Below are positions 33,186-40,516 of a stretch of 64,000 nt of DNA, piece after piece. Location: assembly GCF_030376615.1 (NCBI RefSeq), contig NZ_JARRAB010000005.1:1-64000 (forward strand), written 5' to 3'. The notes under the pieces are model-generated. The model saw nothing but the letters and a program-made list of their open reading frames with translations. It had not been told where the DNA came from and did no database searches. The translations under genes were made by a program, and so were the position numbers. Positions within the stretch are counted from its first letter, which is position 1. Each line of letters starts with the position of its first letter. Origin of the DNA: Pseudomonas sp. sp1636 (GTDB taxonomy: Bacteria > Pseudomonadota > Gammaproteobacteria > Pseudomonadales > Pseudomonadaceae).

Positions 33186-34976
33186 TCATAGCAGGGGCTG
33201 TTGCCCCATGCGCGGCGTCCATTGGTACACCTCTCCCTGGGTGCTCTGTACGTGCAGCTCGTGGTACGAGTTCAAGCTGGCGTACAGGGCGAAAAATTCA
33301 TTGAGTACAGTGGCGAACAGAAACAGATCTCCCTCGCCGACATAGCCCTCGGGGTTCATCGTCAACTGGGTGCGCACACCGCGCACCGGCAGGCCGCGGT
33401 GCAGGCGGTCGACGTGCTGGTGGCTGATGCTCTTCAGGCCATCGAGCAGGCGTTTGCTGACCTTCTCCGCGTGCTGGTCGTAATAGCGCGGCAGGTCGTA
33501 GGTCTCGAGAATGACCTTGAGCGCCTCGACGTTGGCCAGCGATAGGTAGTTCAGCGACATGTTGCTGATCAGCTTCCACAGGAAGTCGCGGTGCAGCGGC
33601 GGCGCATAGCTGGGCGTCACCGCGCTGATATTGCGGAAGCTGAGGAACTCCGGGGTGTCTTCGCTGGGCAGGCAGATATCGCCCAGGCCCAGCTGGCGCG
33701 GCAAGTTCTGGTTGGTGCAGGTCAGCTCGATCGACAGCGTCTCGTGCTGATCGAGGTTGCGCAGGCCGAAGCTCAGGTAGGTCTCCAGGCCATCGCCGAG
33801 CATCGACGGTTGCTGCCGTACGCTGTAATGCGGACGGGCATGGGGCACGTCGAAGCTGGCGTCGTGCTCGAAGGATTCGAACGGCACGTACTCTTCATAG
33901 CCCTTGCCGCCGGGCTTCCAGCCGGTGACGCGATCCACCGAGAACACCCCGCAGTGCTGCGAATCGAACTCGGCCGGCAGCAGCAGGTACTGATCCTGCT
34001 TGCCGTCCAGGCGGATCGGGATGGCGTCGTGGGCGAACAGGTTGACCACCGGCGTGCAGTACAGGCGCACGTTGTCCAGGGTCGGGCGAATGCGCTGCAC
34101 CCCGGCCTTGTGGATATCGAAGCGCAGCTCGAGGCCGCGCGCTTGTTTGAGCAGCTCTGGCGGCAGACGCTTGAGCGCATCCAGGCCCTTGAGGTCGACG
34201 AACAGGAATTTTTCCTGGAAGGCGAAGTATTCCTGCAGGTAGCGGTAGCCGCGGAAGGTGTTCAGCGGATAGGGAATCAAGGCTTCGTCTTCGCCGAAAC
34301 CCACCGGCTGCACAGTGCTGCTGGGCAACTGCAAGGCCGCGACCGGCTGATCGAAAGCATCTACCAGCGGCTTGCCGGCACCATCCATCAGCACCAGCTG
34401 AATGCCGCCCAAGTGCCGCAGCAGGCTCAGGTAGAGCAGCTGGCTGATATAGCGCTCGCCGGCCAGGTGCAGGCGCAGCTGCTTGAGGTCGAGGTCACCG
34501 AGGTGACCATCGGCGCTCATCGCCAGACGCAGGCTGAGCAGGGCGCCGTCGCCCTTGACCGAGTAATCCAGGCTATTCAGCGCCAGCGGCAGCACTTCGG
34601 TGGCGAAGGCGGTGCGGAAACGGCAGGTCACGCCCTGGATCGGCTTGGACTCCACCGGCGTATGGCGCGGCACCGGCAAGGCCGGGCCGGGACGCTTGAG
34701 CGGGTCGAACTGCAGCATGCTGAACGCCGGCAGCGGCCGCATATAGTTCGGCCACAGCAGGTGCATCAGCGAATGGGTCAGCTCCGGCAGCTCGTCGTCG
34801 AGCTTCTGCCGCAGGCGCCCGGTGAGAAAGGCAAAGCCCTCCAGCAGCCGCTCGACATCCGGGTCGCGCCCGCTCTGCCCGAGAAACGGCGCCAAGGCCG
34901 GACTGCGCTCGGCAAAACGCTTGCCCAGTTGGCGCAGGGCAGTGAGTTCGCTCTGGTAGTAGTGGTTAAAAGACAC
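33186..34976 (-). CDS. tssF: T6SS baseplate protein TssF
   Basis: TssF is the main baseplate wedge protein with TssG. From GTG at 34976 it has 596 residues starting SFNHYYQSELTALRQLG, the standard start of the family, with DPDVERLLEGFAFLTGRL (about 37-54) and LWPNYMRPLPAFSMLQF (about 72-88) following. AGGGA precedes the GTG. An in-frame ATG at 35021 would overlap the upstream gene and lacks a ribosome site. It is separated from tssE by cassette A. Confidence 0.96.
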   Translation of the reverse strand: MSFNHYYQSELTALRQLGKRFAERSPALAPFLGQSGRDPDVERLLEGFAFLTGRLRQKLDDELPELTHSLMHLLWPNYMRPLPAFSMLQFDPLKRPGPALPVPRHTPVESKPIQGVTCRFRTAFATEVLPLALNSLDYSVKGDGALLSLRLAMSADGHLGDLDLKQLRLHLAGERYISQLLYLSLLRHLGGIQLVLMDGAGKPLVDAFDQPVAALQLPSSTVQPVGFGEDEALIPYPLNTFRGYRYLQEYFAFQEKFLFVDLKGLDALKRLPPELLKQARGLELRFDIHKAGVQRIRPTLDNVRLYCTPVVNLFAHDAIPIRLDGKQDQYLLLPAEFDSQHCGVFSVDRVTGWKPGGKGYEEYVPFESFEHDASFDVPHARPHYSVRQQPSMLGDGLETYLSFGLRNLDQHETLSIELTCTNQNLPRQLGLGDICLPSEDTPEFLSFRNISAVTPSYAPPLHRDFLWKLISNMSLNYLSLANVEALKVILETYDLPRYYDQHAEKVSKRLLDGLKSISHQHVDRLHRGLPVRGVRTQLTMNPEGYVGEGDLFLFATVLNEFFALYASLNSYHELHVQSTQGEVYQWTPRMGQQPLL

Positions 34977-35004
34977 TGATCGTTCCCTGATGGTTTTGTG
35001 TGGT

Positions 35005-35613
35005 TCAGCGGCGTGGAGCATGGAGCGCGATGAACTCCCGCCAGCCTTCGCTCACTGCGTGGCGAGCCAGGTAATTCGTCTGCTCTTGTTCGGTCAAGTT
35101 GTTCCAGAAGGGCAGCCAGCGGTAGCTCCACCAGTAGTCCATGCTGCCCTGCAAGCTGCCGAATGTGCCGGGGTCGCAATTTGGAAAGCTTTCGCTGGGT
35201 GTCGGAGGTTGCAGGCTGGAAGCCTGCAACGCCCTGAGCAGCGCAATACTATTGGTTATCAGCGTCAGGTTGAGTCCGCCGAACTCAGCGCAGGAAAGAC
35301 AGGTGAGCGTGTCGCCTTGCTCGTTGTGCCGTACTTGCCAGCCGTCGGACTCAAACTGCAGGCCTGTAAAGCCTTGTGCTGCCAGCGCGGCGAGTACCTT
35401 CTGATCGTCTCCCGTTCTCAGCAGCGCATTGATGCAATAGGCATGGATACCTTCCTGACTCAAATCGTGAGCACTGGGGTAGGCATTGCTCGAGCCCATA
35501 TGGGCTCGTGTTGTTGCCTGCGAAAAGAGTTGCGCCAAATCGTGCTGAGTGAGAGCACTCTTGTTTCGACACCAAATGCCGAATAGCTGACGGATGTACT
35601 GGTTGACGGACAT
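35005..35613 (-). CDS. Hypothetical T6SS-cassette protein
   Basis: The 202-residue protein starts at ATG 35613, overlapping the upstream stop (TGATG). It is soluble with no signal peptide; it has a helical N terminus (SVNQYIRQLFGIWCRNKSAL), several Cys, and a Trp-rich C terminus (MDYWWSYRWLPFWNNLTEQEQ). No family recognised. As the last gene of the PAAR cassette it may be an adaptor, a cytoplasmic immunity factor or a helper of the lipoprotein before it. Confidence 0.55.
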   Translation of the reverse strand: MSVNQYIRQLFGIWCRNKSALTQHDLAQLFSQATTRAHMGSSNAYPSAHDLSQEGIHAYCINALLRTGDDQKVLAALAAQGFTGLQFESDGWQVRHNEQGDTLTCLSCAEFGGLNLTLITNSIALLRALQASSLQPPTPSESFPNCDPGTFGSLQGSMDYWWSYRWLPFWNNLTEQEQTNYLARHAVSEGWREFIALHAPRR

Positions 35614-36125
35614 CAGCTGTTCATCCCTATGGCTGGGTCGTCGCAAAGCCAGGCGGATTTTGCGGGGAAATACGTGTAATTGTTGGGCGTGTGTTCTGGA
35701 ATCAGTGCGAGGTTTTCTAAGGCTGGCAGCGCTGCTGCGGAACACCAGTGCTGATCCATCCATACGCAGTAACGGGTTTTGAATCCCGGAGCGGCTATGG
35801 TCAGCACGGTGCTGCATGCAGGAGCATCCGTCAGTAAGGTAATCAAGCGAAAGTCTGAGTGAGCGTCAAAAGCAAAACGCCCTTGTGTATCGCTGCTGGT
35901 TTTATAGATCCGTGACATATCGCTGCCAATATTCAACTTCAGCTCGGCACCGCTTACCGGCAGCCCGCTTTCGACTGACACCAGATTGCCCTCGATAGAC
36001 GGATTGACCGGCACCGTGTGCGGGTAGATCACGCAGGCGCTCAGTGACAGGCTGATGAGAAGTGTCATCGCTTTTAATGTTGCCGACAGAATCAGGCCAC
36101 TGAATATGGTTTTACCCATGAGCAT
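35613..36125 (-). CDS. Lipoprotein with carboxypeptidase-regulatory-like beta fold
   Basis: The 170-residue product has a hydrophobic N terminus with lipobox LSAC (Cys31). The mature domain carries IEGNLVSVESGLPVSGAELKL and TQGRFAFDAHSDF, the pattern of CarboxypepD_reg/transthyretin-like sandwiches. Two later Cys pairs may form disulfides. The exact start is uncertain, since no strong ribosome site is visible at either early ATG. Located in the PAAR cassette; a periplasmic immunity or effector-sequestering role is plausible but unproven. Confidence 0.6.
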   Translation of the reverse strand: MLMGKTIFSGLILSATLKAMTLLISLSLSACVIYPHTVPVNPSIEGNLVSVESGLPVSGAELKLNIGSDMSRIYKTSSDTQGRFAFDAHSDFRLITLLTDAPACSTVLTIAAPGFKTRYCVWMDQHWCSAAALPALENLALIPEHTPNNYTYFPAKSAWLCDDPAIGMNS

Positions 36126-36191
36126 TAATTCTCAGCCGCTAGGTAAGCGGAAATGTCTATGCTTGGCATTTTCTTGATTTCTGACCTTGTG

Positions 36192-36569
36192 TTAATCCAT
36201 GTCAATTGGCGTGCCATCCTGGTTCTCCAGTCGAAGCTGCTTGCCACTCTTTAGTTCGACGGTATCCCCGCCGTAGTAACCAAGAAACTCACTGCTGGCC
36301 AGCCTCTGATCTTGCCCGGTTACCCAGCCTTGAGCCCAAAGAGTGCCGTTCTCGTAGCGAATTTCGAGAAAGTAACGTGGTGGATCGGCATCCGTGATTT
36401 CAAAGAATGCCCCGCCATCCACACCACCGCTCCATTGGGCATTGGGGTGATCGCGTAGTGGCTGTGGTGTTGAGGCTATTGGCTCCATTTGGAAAAAAAG
36501 CACTGCGACCAATACCAAAGTAAGCAATAGTGCTGCGACCGCCAGAGATGCCCATTTCAGAAATTTCAA
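36192..36569 (-). CDS. Single-TM protein, candidate immunity to the papain-like effector
   Basis: The 125-residue protein has one N-terminal membrane anchor (about 6-27, LAVAALLLTLVLVAVLFF) and a periplasmic domain of about 95 residues (AQWSGGVDGGAFFEI, YFLEIRYENGTLWAQGW). It overlaps the effector stop by 4 nt (ATGA). The small size, anchor and tight coupling to a candidate effector fit a T6SS immunity protein. No homology recognised. Confidence 0.65.
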   Translation of the reverse strand: MKFLKWASLAVAALLLTLVLVAVLFFQMEPIASTPQPLRDHPNAQWSGGVDGGAFFEITDADPPRYFLEIRYENGTLWAQGWVTGQDQRLASSEFLGYYGGDTVELKSGKQLRLENQDGTPIDMD

Positions 36570-37237
36570 TCCGATATCTCCAAGGTATCGCTGGCGTAGT
36601 CGTACTCCAGATCGGTGTTGCTGAGTTGAAACTGCTTCATATAAGCGCTAGGAATCACGACTGGTGGGCGAAAGGGGCTGTCCAGCTCAATGTGATCAAC
36701 CAAATCAGCGACAAAAGTCATACAGTTGTGATCGCCGAGATCATATGCTTGGCGTTTCGGGTCGGAGTTCTCGGCCTCTTTGGCTTTGAGCCAAGCCAGT
36801 GCCTGATCGAACACTTGGCCTCGTAATACGACACCAGCGACTCTCCCTGACTGCCCATGCTTATTGGAGACTGCGCGCAGAGTTTTCTTTAACGATGACT
36901 CGGTGATCATTCCGCCTTTTAGAGTGACATCAGGAATCAACCCCGAGCGGGTTTTCCCATTTGGCCCATATCGGCCGTATTCGTAATATTTGGTAAGCCC
37001 AGTTTTACCGTTAACAACCAAGACCCCTGCGTGGCCCAGATAAGGGGCTTTCTGTGCCGGGATAGTAATTTTTCGGCCAAAAATCTCGGCTTCGTAGCCA
37101 TCGATATGAATCAGGTAGTCAGGGAAAACCATAGGGATGACAAAGTCCTCCTGTCCGGCCAGATATAGCTGGGCAGGGCTTTGATCCTGAGTGGAGGTCG
37201 TTTTTACAGTACCGAGTGGAATGGCCGCTTCAGTCAT
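36566..37237 (-). CDS. Candidate T6SS effector with permuted NlpC/P60 (papain-like) signature
   Basis: The 223-residue protein has no signal peptide and sits right behind the PAAR gene. LGHAGVLVV (His69) is followed by YYEYGRYGPNGKTRSG and, 100 residues later, DLGDHNCMTFVADLV (Cys172). A His before the Cys, each at the start of a hydrophobic element, is the order of permuted papain-like (YaeF/LRAT-type) hydrolases. Possible targets are peptide or amide bonds in peptidoglycan, or acyl groups; the sequence does not decide. The next gene is the likely immunity gene. Confidence 0.65.
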   Translation of the reverse strand: MTEAAIPLGTVKTTSTQDQSPAQLYLAGQEDFVIPMVFPDYLIHIDGYEAEIFGRKITIPAQKAPYLGHAGVLVVNGKTGLTKYYEYGRYGPNGKTRSGLIPDVTLKGGMITESSLKKTLRAVSNKHGQSGRVAGVVLRGQVFDQALAWLKAKEAENSDPKRQAYDLGDHNCMTFVADLVDHIELDSPFRPPVVIPSAYMKQFQLSNTDLEYDYASDTLEISD

Positions 37238-37238
37238 A

Positions 37239-37763
37239 TCATTCCCCTCGCAATACCCAGCCTGGCTTTACGGACAGGGCAACGGCTTGTGGCACATCTT
37301 TCTTGCCTAAGAGGCGAGTTAAACCATTTGTGTCAGTCGTGCCGTGCACTTCGCTGCCGTCCTCCAGGGTTGCGGTGTAGGCCATGTTTTTCATCGGTGC
37401 ACCGCTTGCCTGGTCAAGCAACTGAATACAGATATCGAATCCCTTCGTAAGCAGTGGCAAGGGCGCTGTGAATACCGCTCCCCCTCCGCTCGTGCCGATA
37501 ATCACCGTCCCCGAACCCGCCACAACCACGTTGCCATGGCTGCCCACTGTGCCAATGGTGGTCGCCGGCTTGCCGTTGATCAGCACGGTGGGAATTACCG
37601 CGCTGGCCAGGGCGCCGCCGCAGGCGGAGGCATCGCCCATGCGCGCGGCGGGCAGGCTATCGAACAGCACATCGGGCGAGCCGGCGGCGATCGGGTTGGT
37701 GCCGTGGCCGGGGATCGGGCAGGCGGTGGGATCGCTGAGGCGGGCGGCGGGTTTACCGGACAT
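37239..37763 (-). CDS. PAAR-domain spike-tip protein with C-terminal extension
   Basis: Residues 1-100 form a PAAR domain (KPAARLSDPTACPIPGHG, AARMGDASACGGALASAV, GSPDV and VVAGSGTVIIG) that sharpens the VgrG spike. Residues 105-174 add a small beta-rich domain (FDICIQLLDQASGAPMKNMAYTATLEDG, GLTRLLG), a type often used to dock an effector. It follows tssE by 10 nt and the papain-like effector starts 1 nt later, so it probably delivers that effector. Confidence 0.88.
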   Translation of the reverse strand: MSGKPAARLSDPTACPIPGHGTNPIAAGSPDVLFDSLPAARMGDASACGGALASAVIPTVLINGKPATTIGTVGSHGNVVVAGSGTVIIGTSGGGAVFTAPLPLLTKGFDICIQLLDQASGAPMKNMAYTATLEDGSEVHGTTDTNGLTRLLGKKDVPQAVALSVKPGWVLRGE

Positions 37764-37773
37764 GGGGCTCTCC

Positions 37774-38181
37774 TTAATTGACCTTGACCTGTCCGCTGCC
37801 GTCCAGGCTCGCGGAGAAACTCACTTGGCGTTTGCACCCTTCGATGTCCAGCAGGCCTTCGATGGCGAAGCGCAGGCTGAGTGGATCGTGGTGGCGGGGC
37901 AGGGAAATCACCCGCACCTCGCGCAAACGCGGTTCGTACGCTTCGATAAAGCGTTCGATGGCGATACGCGCCTGCTGCAGTGAATCGTGCAGCGACAGGC
38001 GCATATCGTTGAGATCGGGCAACCCGTAGTCGGGCAGCGTTTGCACGCTGCCCGCCCGGGTGCTGAGCATTTTGGCCAGGTGGGTCGCGACCGACGCCAT
38101 GGCAGCGACCTCGCGGCTCCAGCCAGCACGTTGGCTGGCTTCACCGCCGAGGCGTTCGAACAGGCTTCCGTACCCGGCCAT
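37774..38181 (-). CDS. tssE: T6SS baseplate protein TssE (gp25-like)
   Basis: The 135-residue protein has the gp25 fold: LFERLG at the start, TRAGSVQTLPDYGLPDLND (about 41-59), and YEPRLREVRV (about 82-91), where gp25 proteins start sheath polymerisation. It is separated from tssC by the 265-bp element at 38188-38452, whose edge is only 6 nt from the ATG. The ribosome site is weak. Confidence 0.95.
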   Translation of the reverse strand: MAGYGSLFERLGGEASQRAGWSREVAAMASVATHLAKMLSTRAGSVQTLPDYGLPDLNDMRLSLHDSLQQARIAIERFIEAYEPRLREVRVISLPRHHDPLSLRFAIEGLLDIEGCKRQVSFSASLDGSGQVKVN

Positions 38182-38187
38182 AAGTCA

Positions 38188-38452
38188 GGTTCTGCCCACG
38201 AACAAAACACGCTGGCGACGCTGGCCGTTTTCGCGCAGTGCCAGGAAGGACGAACGTGGTGTGCTGCTTGCCCACGAGTTCGTCATGACGCCGCAATGCG
38301 CGAAAACGGACGCGTCCCGAAGGGTTGCGCCCAGAAACGCGCCAGGCTGCGTTAATCGACCCTTATTTGGAACAACCAAACCGCAGGTCTCGCGCCTTGC
38401 CTGGCGCGGTTCTGGGCGGCAACGCCGGTGTGTTTTGTTCATGGGCAGAGCC
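38188..38452. mobile_element. MITE-like element with 30-bp imperfect terminal inverted repeats
   Basis: The left end GGTTCTGCCCACGAACAAAA (38188 onward) and the right end (complement of 38423-38452, GGCTCTGCCCATGAACAAAA) match over 30 bp with five mismatches. A nested inverted pair CCGTTTTCGCGCAGTG / CAATGCGCGAAAACGG lies inside. There is no coding frame for a transposase. It begins directly at the tssC stop (38453) and ends 6 bp before the tssE start, filling the gap exactly. Confidence 0.7.
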
Positions 38453-39928
38453 TCATTCCTTGTCCAGCTTGCCAACCAGGGACAGGGTGAAATCGGCACC
38501 CATGTACTTGAAGTGCGGACGCACGTTGAGGCTGACGCGGTACCAGCCAGGCTCGCCTTCGACGTCGCTGACGATCACCTGGGCGGCGCGCAGCGGACGA
38601 CGGCCACGCACTTCGGCGCTGGGGTTTTCCTGGTCGGCGACGAACTGGCGGATCCACTTGTTGAGTTCCAGTTCGAGGTCGGTGCGTTCTTTCCAGGCAC
38701 CGATTTGCTCGCGCTGCAGCACTTTCAGGTAGTGCGCCAGGCGGTTGACGATGAACAGGTAGGGCAGCTGGGTGCCGAGCTTGTAGTTCAGCTCGGCGGT
38801 CTTGCCCTCGGCGCTGGTGCCGAAGAACTTCGGCTTCTGCGCCGAGTTGGCGGAGAAGAACGCGGCGTTGTCGCTGCCCTTGCGCATGGTCAGGGCGATG
38901 AAGCCTTCTTCGGCCAATTCGTATTCACGACGGTCGGAGACCAGCACTTCGGTGGGGATCTTGGTTTCGATCTCGCCCATGCTCTCGAAGTGGTGCAGCG
39001 GCAGGTCTTCTACCGCGCCGCCGCTCTGCGGGCCGATGATGTTCGGGCACCAGCGGAACTTGGCGAAGCTGTCGGTCAGACGACTGGCGAAGGTGTAGGC
39101 GGTGTTGCCCCACAGGTAGTGTTCGTGGCTGTTGGCGACGTTCTCTTTGTAGACGAAGCTCTTCACCGGGTTGTCTTCCGGATCGTAGGGGTTACGCAGG
39201 AGGAAGCGCGGTACGGTGAGGCCGACGTAACGGGCATCTTCCTGTTCGCGGAAGCTCTGCCACTTGGCGAACTGCGGGCCTTCGAAGTGGTCTTTCAGGT
39301 CTTTCAGATCCGGCAGGCCGGTGAAGCTTTCCAGGCCGAAGAACTTCGGCCCGGCGGCGGCGATGAACGGCGCGTGGGACATGGTGGCGACACTGGCCAC
39401 GTATTGCAGGGTCTTGATGTCCGGCGCGCTCGGGTCGAAGAAGTAGTTGGCGATCAGGGCGCCGACCGGCTGGCCACCGAACTGGCCGTACTCGGCGGTG
39501 TAGATGTGCTTGTACAGGCCGGATTGGGTGATTTCCGGGCTGTCTTCGAAGTCGTCGAGCAGATCCTGCTTGGAGGCGTTGATGATCTCCAGCTTGATGT
39601 TCTCGCGGAAGTTGGTGCGATCCACCAGCAACTTGAGGCCACGCCAGGAGGATTCCAGGGCCTGGAATTCGGCATTGTGCAGGATCTCGTCCATCTGCCG
39701 GCTGAGCTTGGCGTCGATCTCCGCGATCATGCGGTCGACCATGGCCTTTTTCACCGGCTCGTTTTCGTTTTGCGGTTTCAGCAATTCTTCGATAAAGGCC
39801 GACACGCCTCGCTTGGCGATGTCATAGGCTTCGTCGTCCGGAGTCAGTTTGGTCTCGGCGATGATGCGGTCGAGAATGCCGAGTTCGGCGGCGCTGTGGC
39901 CGCTCTCTACTGCTGCGCTAGTGCTCAT
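38453..39928 (-). CDS. tssC: T6SS sheath large subunit TssC (VipB)
   Basis: TssC and TssB build the contractile sheath. The 491-residue protein has ILDRIIAETKLTPDDEAYDIA at the start, the VDRMIAEIDAKLSRQMDEILH segment (about 65-86), FQALESSWRGLKLLVDRTNF (about 88-107) and the C-terminal YLFIVNRLAHYLKVLQREQIG (about 395-415), all standard for the family. It starts 25 nt after tssB. The stop abuts the 265-bp element. Confidence 0.97.
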   Translation of the reverse strand: MSTSAAVESGHSAAELGILDRIIAETKLTPDDEAYDIAKRGVSAFIEELLKPQNENEPVKKAMVDRMIAEIDAKLSRQMDEILHNAEFQALESSWRGLKLLVDRTNFRENIKLEIINASKQDLLDDFEDSPEITQSGLYKHIYTAEYGQFGGQPVGALIANYFFDPSAPDIKTLQYVASVATMSHAPFIAAAGPKFFGLESFTGLPDLKDLKDHFEGPQFAKWQSFREQEDARYVGLTVPRFLLRNPYDPEDNPVKSFVYKENVANSHEHYLWGNTAYTFASRLTDSFAKFRWCPNIIGPQSGGAVEDLPLHHFESMGEIETKIPTEVLVSDRREYELAEEGFIALTMRKGSDNAAFFSANSAQKPKFFGTSAEGKTAELNYKLGTQLPYLFIVNRLAHYLKVLQREQIGAWKERTDLELELNKWIRQFVADQENPSAEVRGRRPLRAAQVIVSDVEGEPGWYRVSLNVRPHFKYMGADFTLSLVGKLDKE

Positions 39929-39953
39929 TAATCAGCGTCCTTGTTAATTGGGA

Positions 39954-40460
39954 TCAGGAGTCCAGAGTGGCTTTGGCGGCCAGGCCGAGTTCGCCGAGCA
40001 CGCGGTCACGCGAGTCGTCGTCGGCGAGTACGCTTTCGATGGCCTTGCGGAAGGCCGGGGCATTGCCCAGTGGGCCTTTCAGCGCCATCAGGGCGTCGCG
40101 CAGTTCCATCAGTTTCTTCAGCTCGGGCACTTGCTCGACCAGGCTGGCCGGGTTGAAGTCCTTCATCGAGTTGATGTGCAGTTGCACCGCCAGCTCTTCA
40201 TCGGTGGCTTCGTCTTGCAGGCGGTTAGGCACGCCGAAGGTCAGGTTGAGTTCCTGCTTGGCCAGCACTTCGTCGAAGCTGTTCTTGTCGATGCTGATCG
40301 GTTTGCGGTCTTCGATCTTGCGCTCGTCGGTGCGCTGGGTGAAATCGCCGAGCACCATCAATTTCAGGGGCAGTTCGATTTCTTCCTGAGCACCGCCGGT
40401 GGCAGGTTTGAAGGTGACGTTGATGCGTTCCTTGGGGGCTACCGAGCCTTCTTTGGCCAT
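39954..40460 (-). CDS. tssB: T6SS sheath small subunit TssB (VipA)
   Basis: The 168-residue protein has RINVTFKPATGGAQEEIELPLKLMVLGDF at the N terminus and RKPISIDKNSFDEVLAKQ (about 52-69), the conserved TssB core that pairs with TssC. AAAGGAG precedes the ATG. It lies 53 bp after tssA, with a hairpin in the gap. Confidence 0.97.
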   Translation of the reverse strand: MAKEGSVAPKERINVTFKPATGGAQEEIELPLKLMVLGDFTQRTDERKIEDRKPISIDKNSFDEVLAKQELNLTFGVPNRLQDEATDEELAVQLHINSMKDFNPASLVEQVPELKKLMELRDALMALKGPLGNAPAFRKAIESVLADDDSRDRVLGELGLAAKATLDS

Positions 40461-40494
40461 GGGTGTTCTCCTTTGCGTTTACGGCCCGGGGGCC

Positions 40495-40516
40495 TAGGGG
40501 GCGCTTATGCGCCCTA
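40495..40516. repeat. Hairpin at the tssA-tssB junction
   Basis: TAGGGGGCGC (40495-40504) pairs with GCGCCCTA (40509-40516) with a 2-nt bulge and TTAT loop. It includes the tssA stop codon. The GTAGGGCGC core resembles short dispersed Pseudomonas sequences (compare 51455-51495 and 58405-58424). It might tune tssA versus tssBC message levels. Confidence 0.45.
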
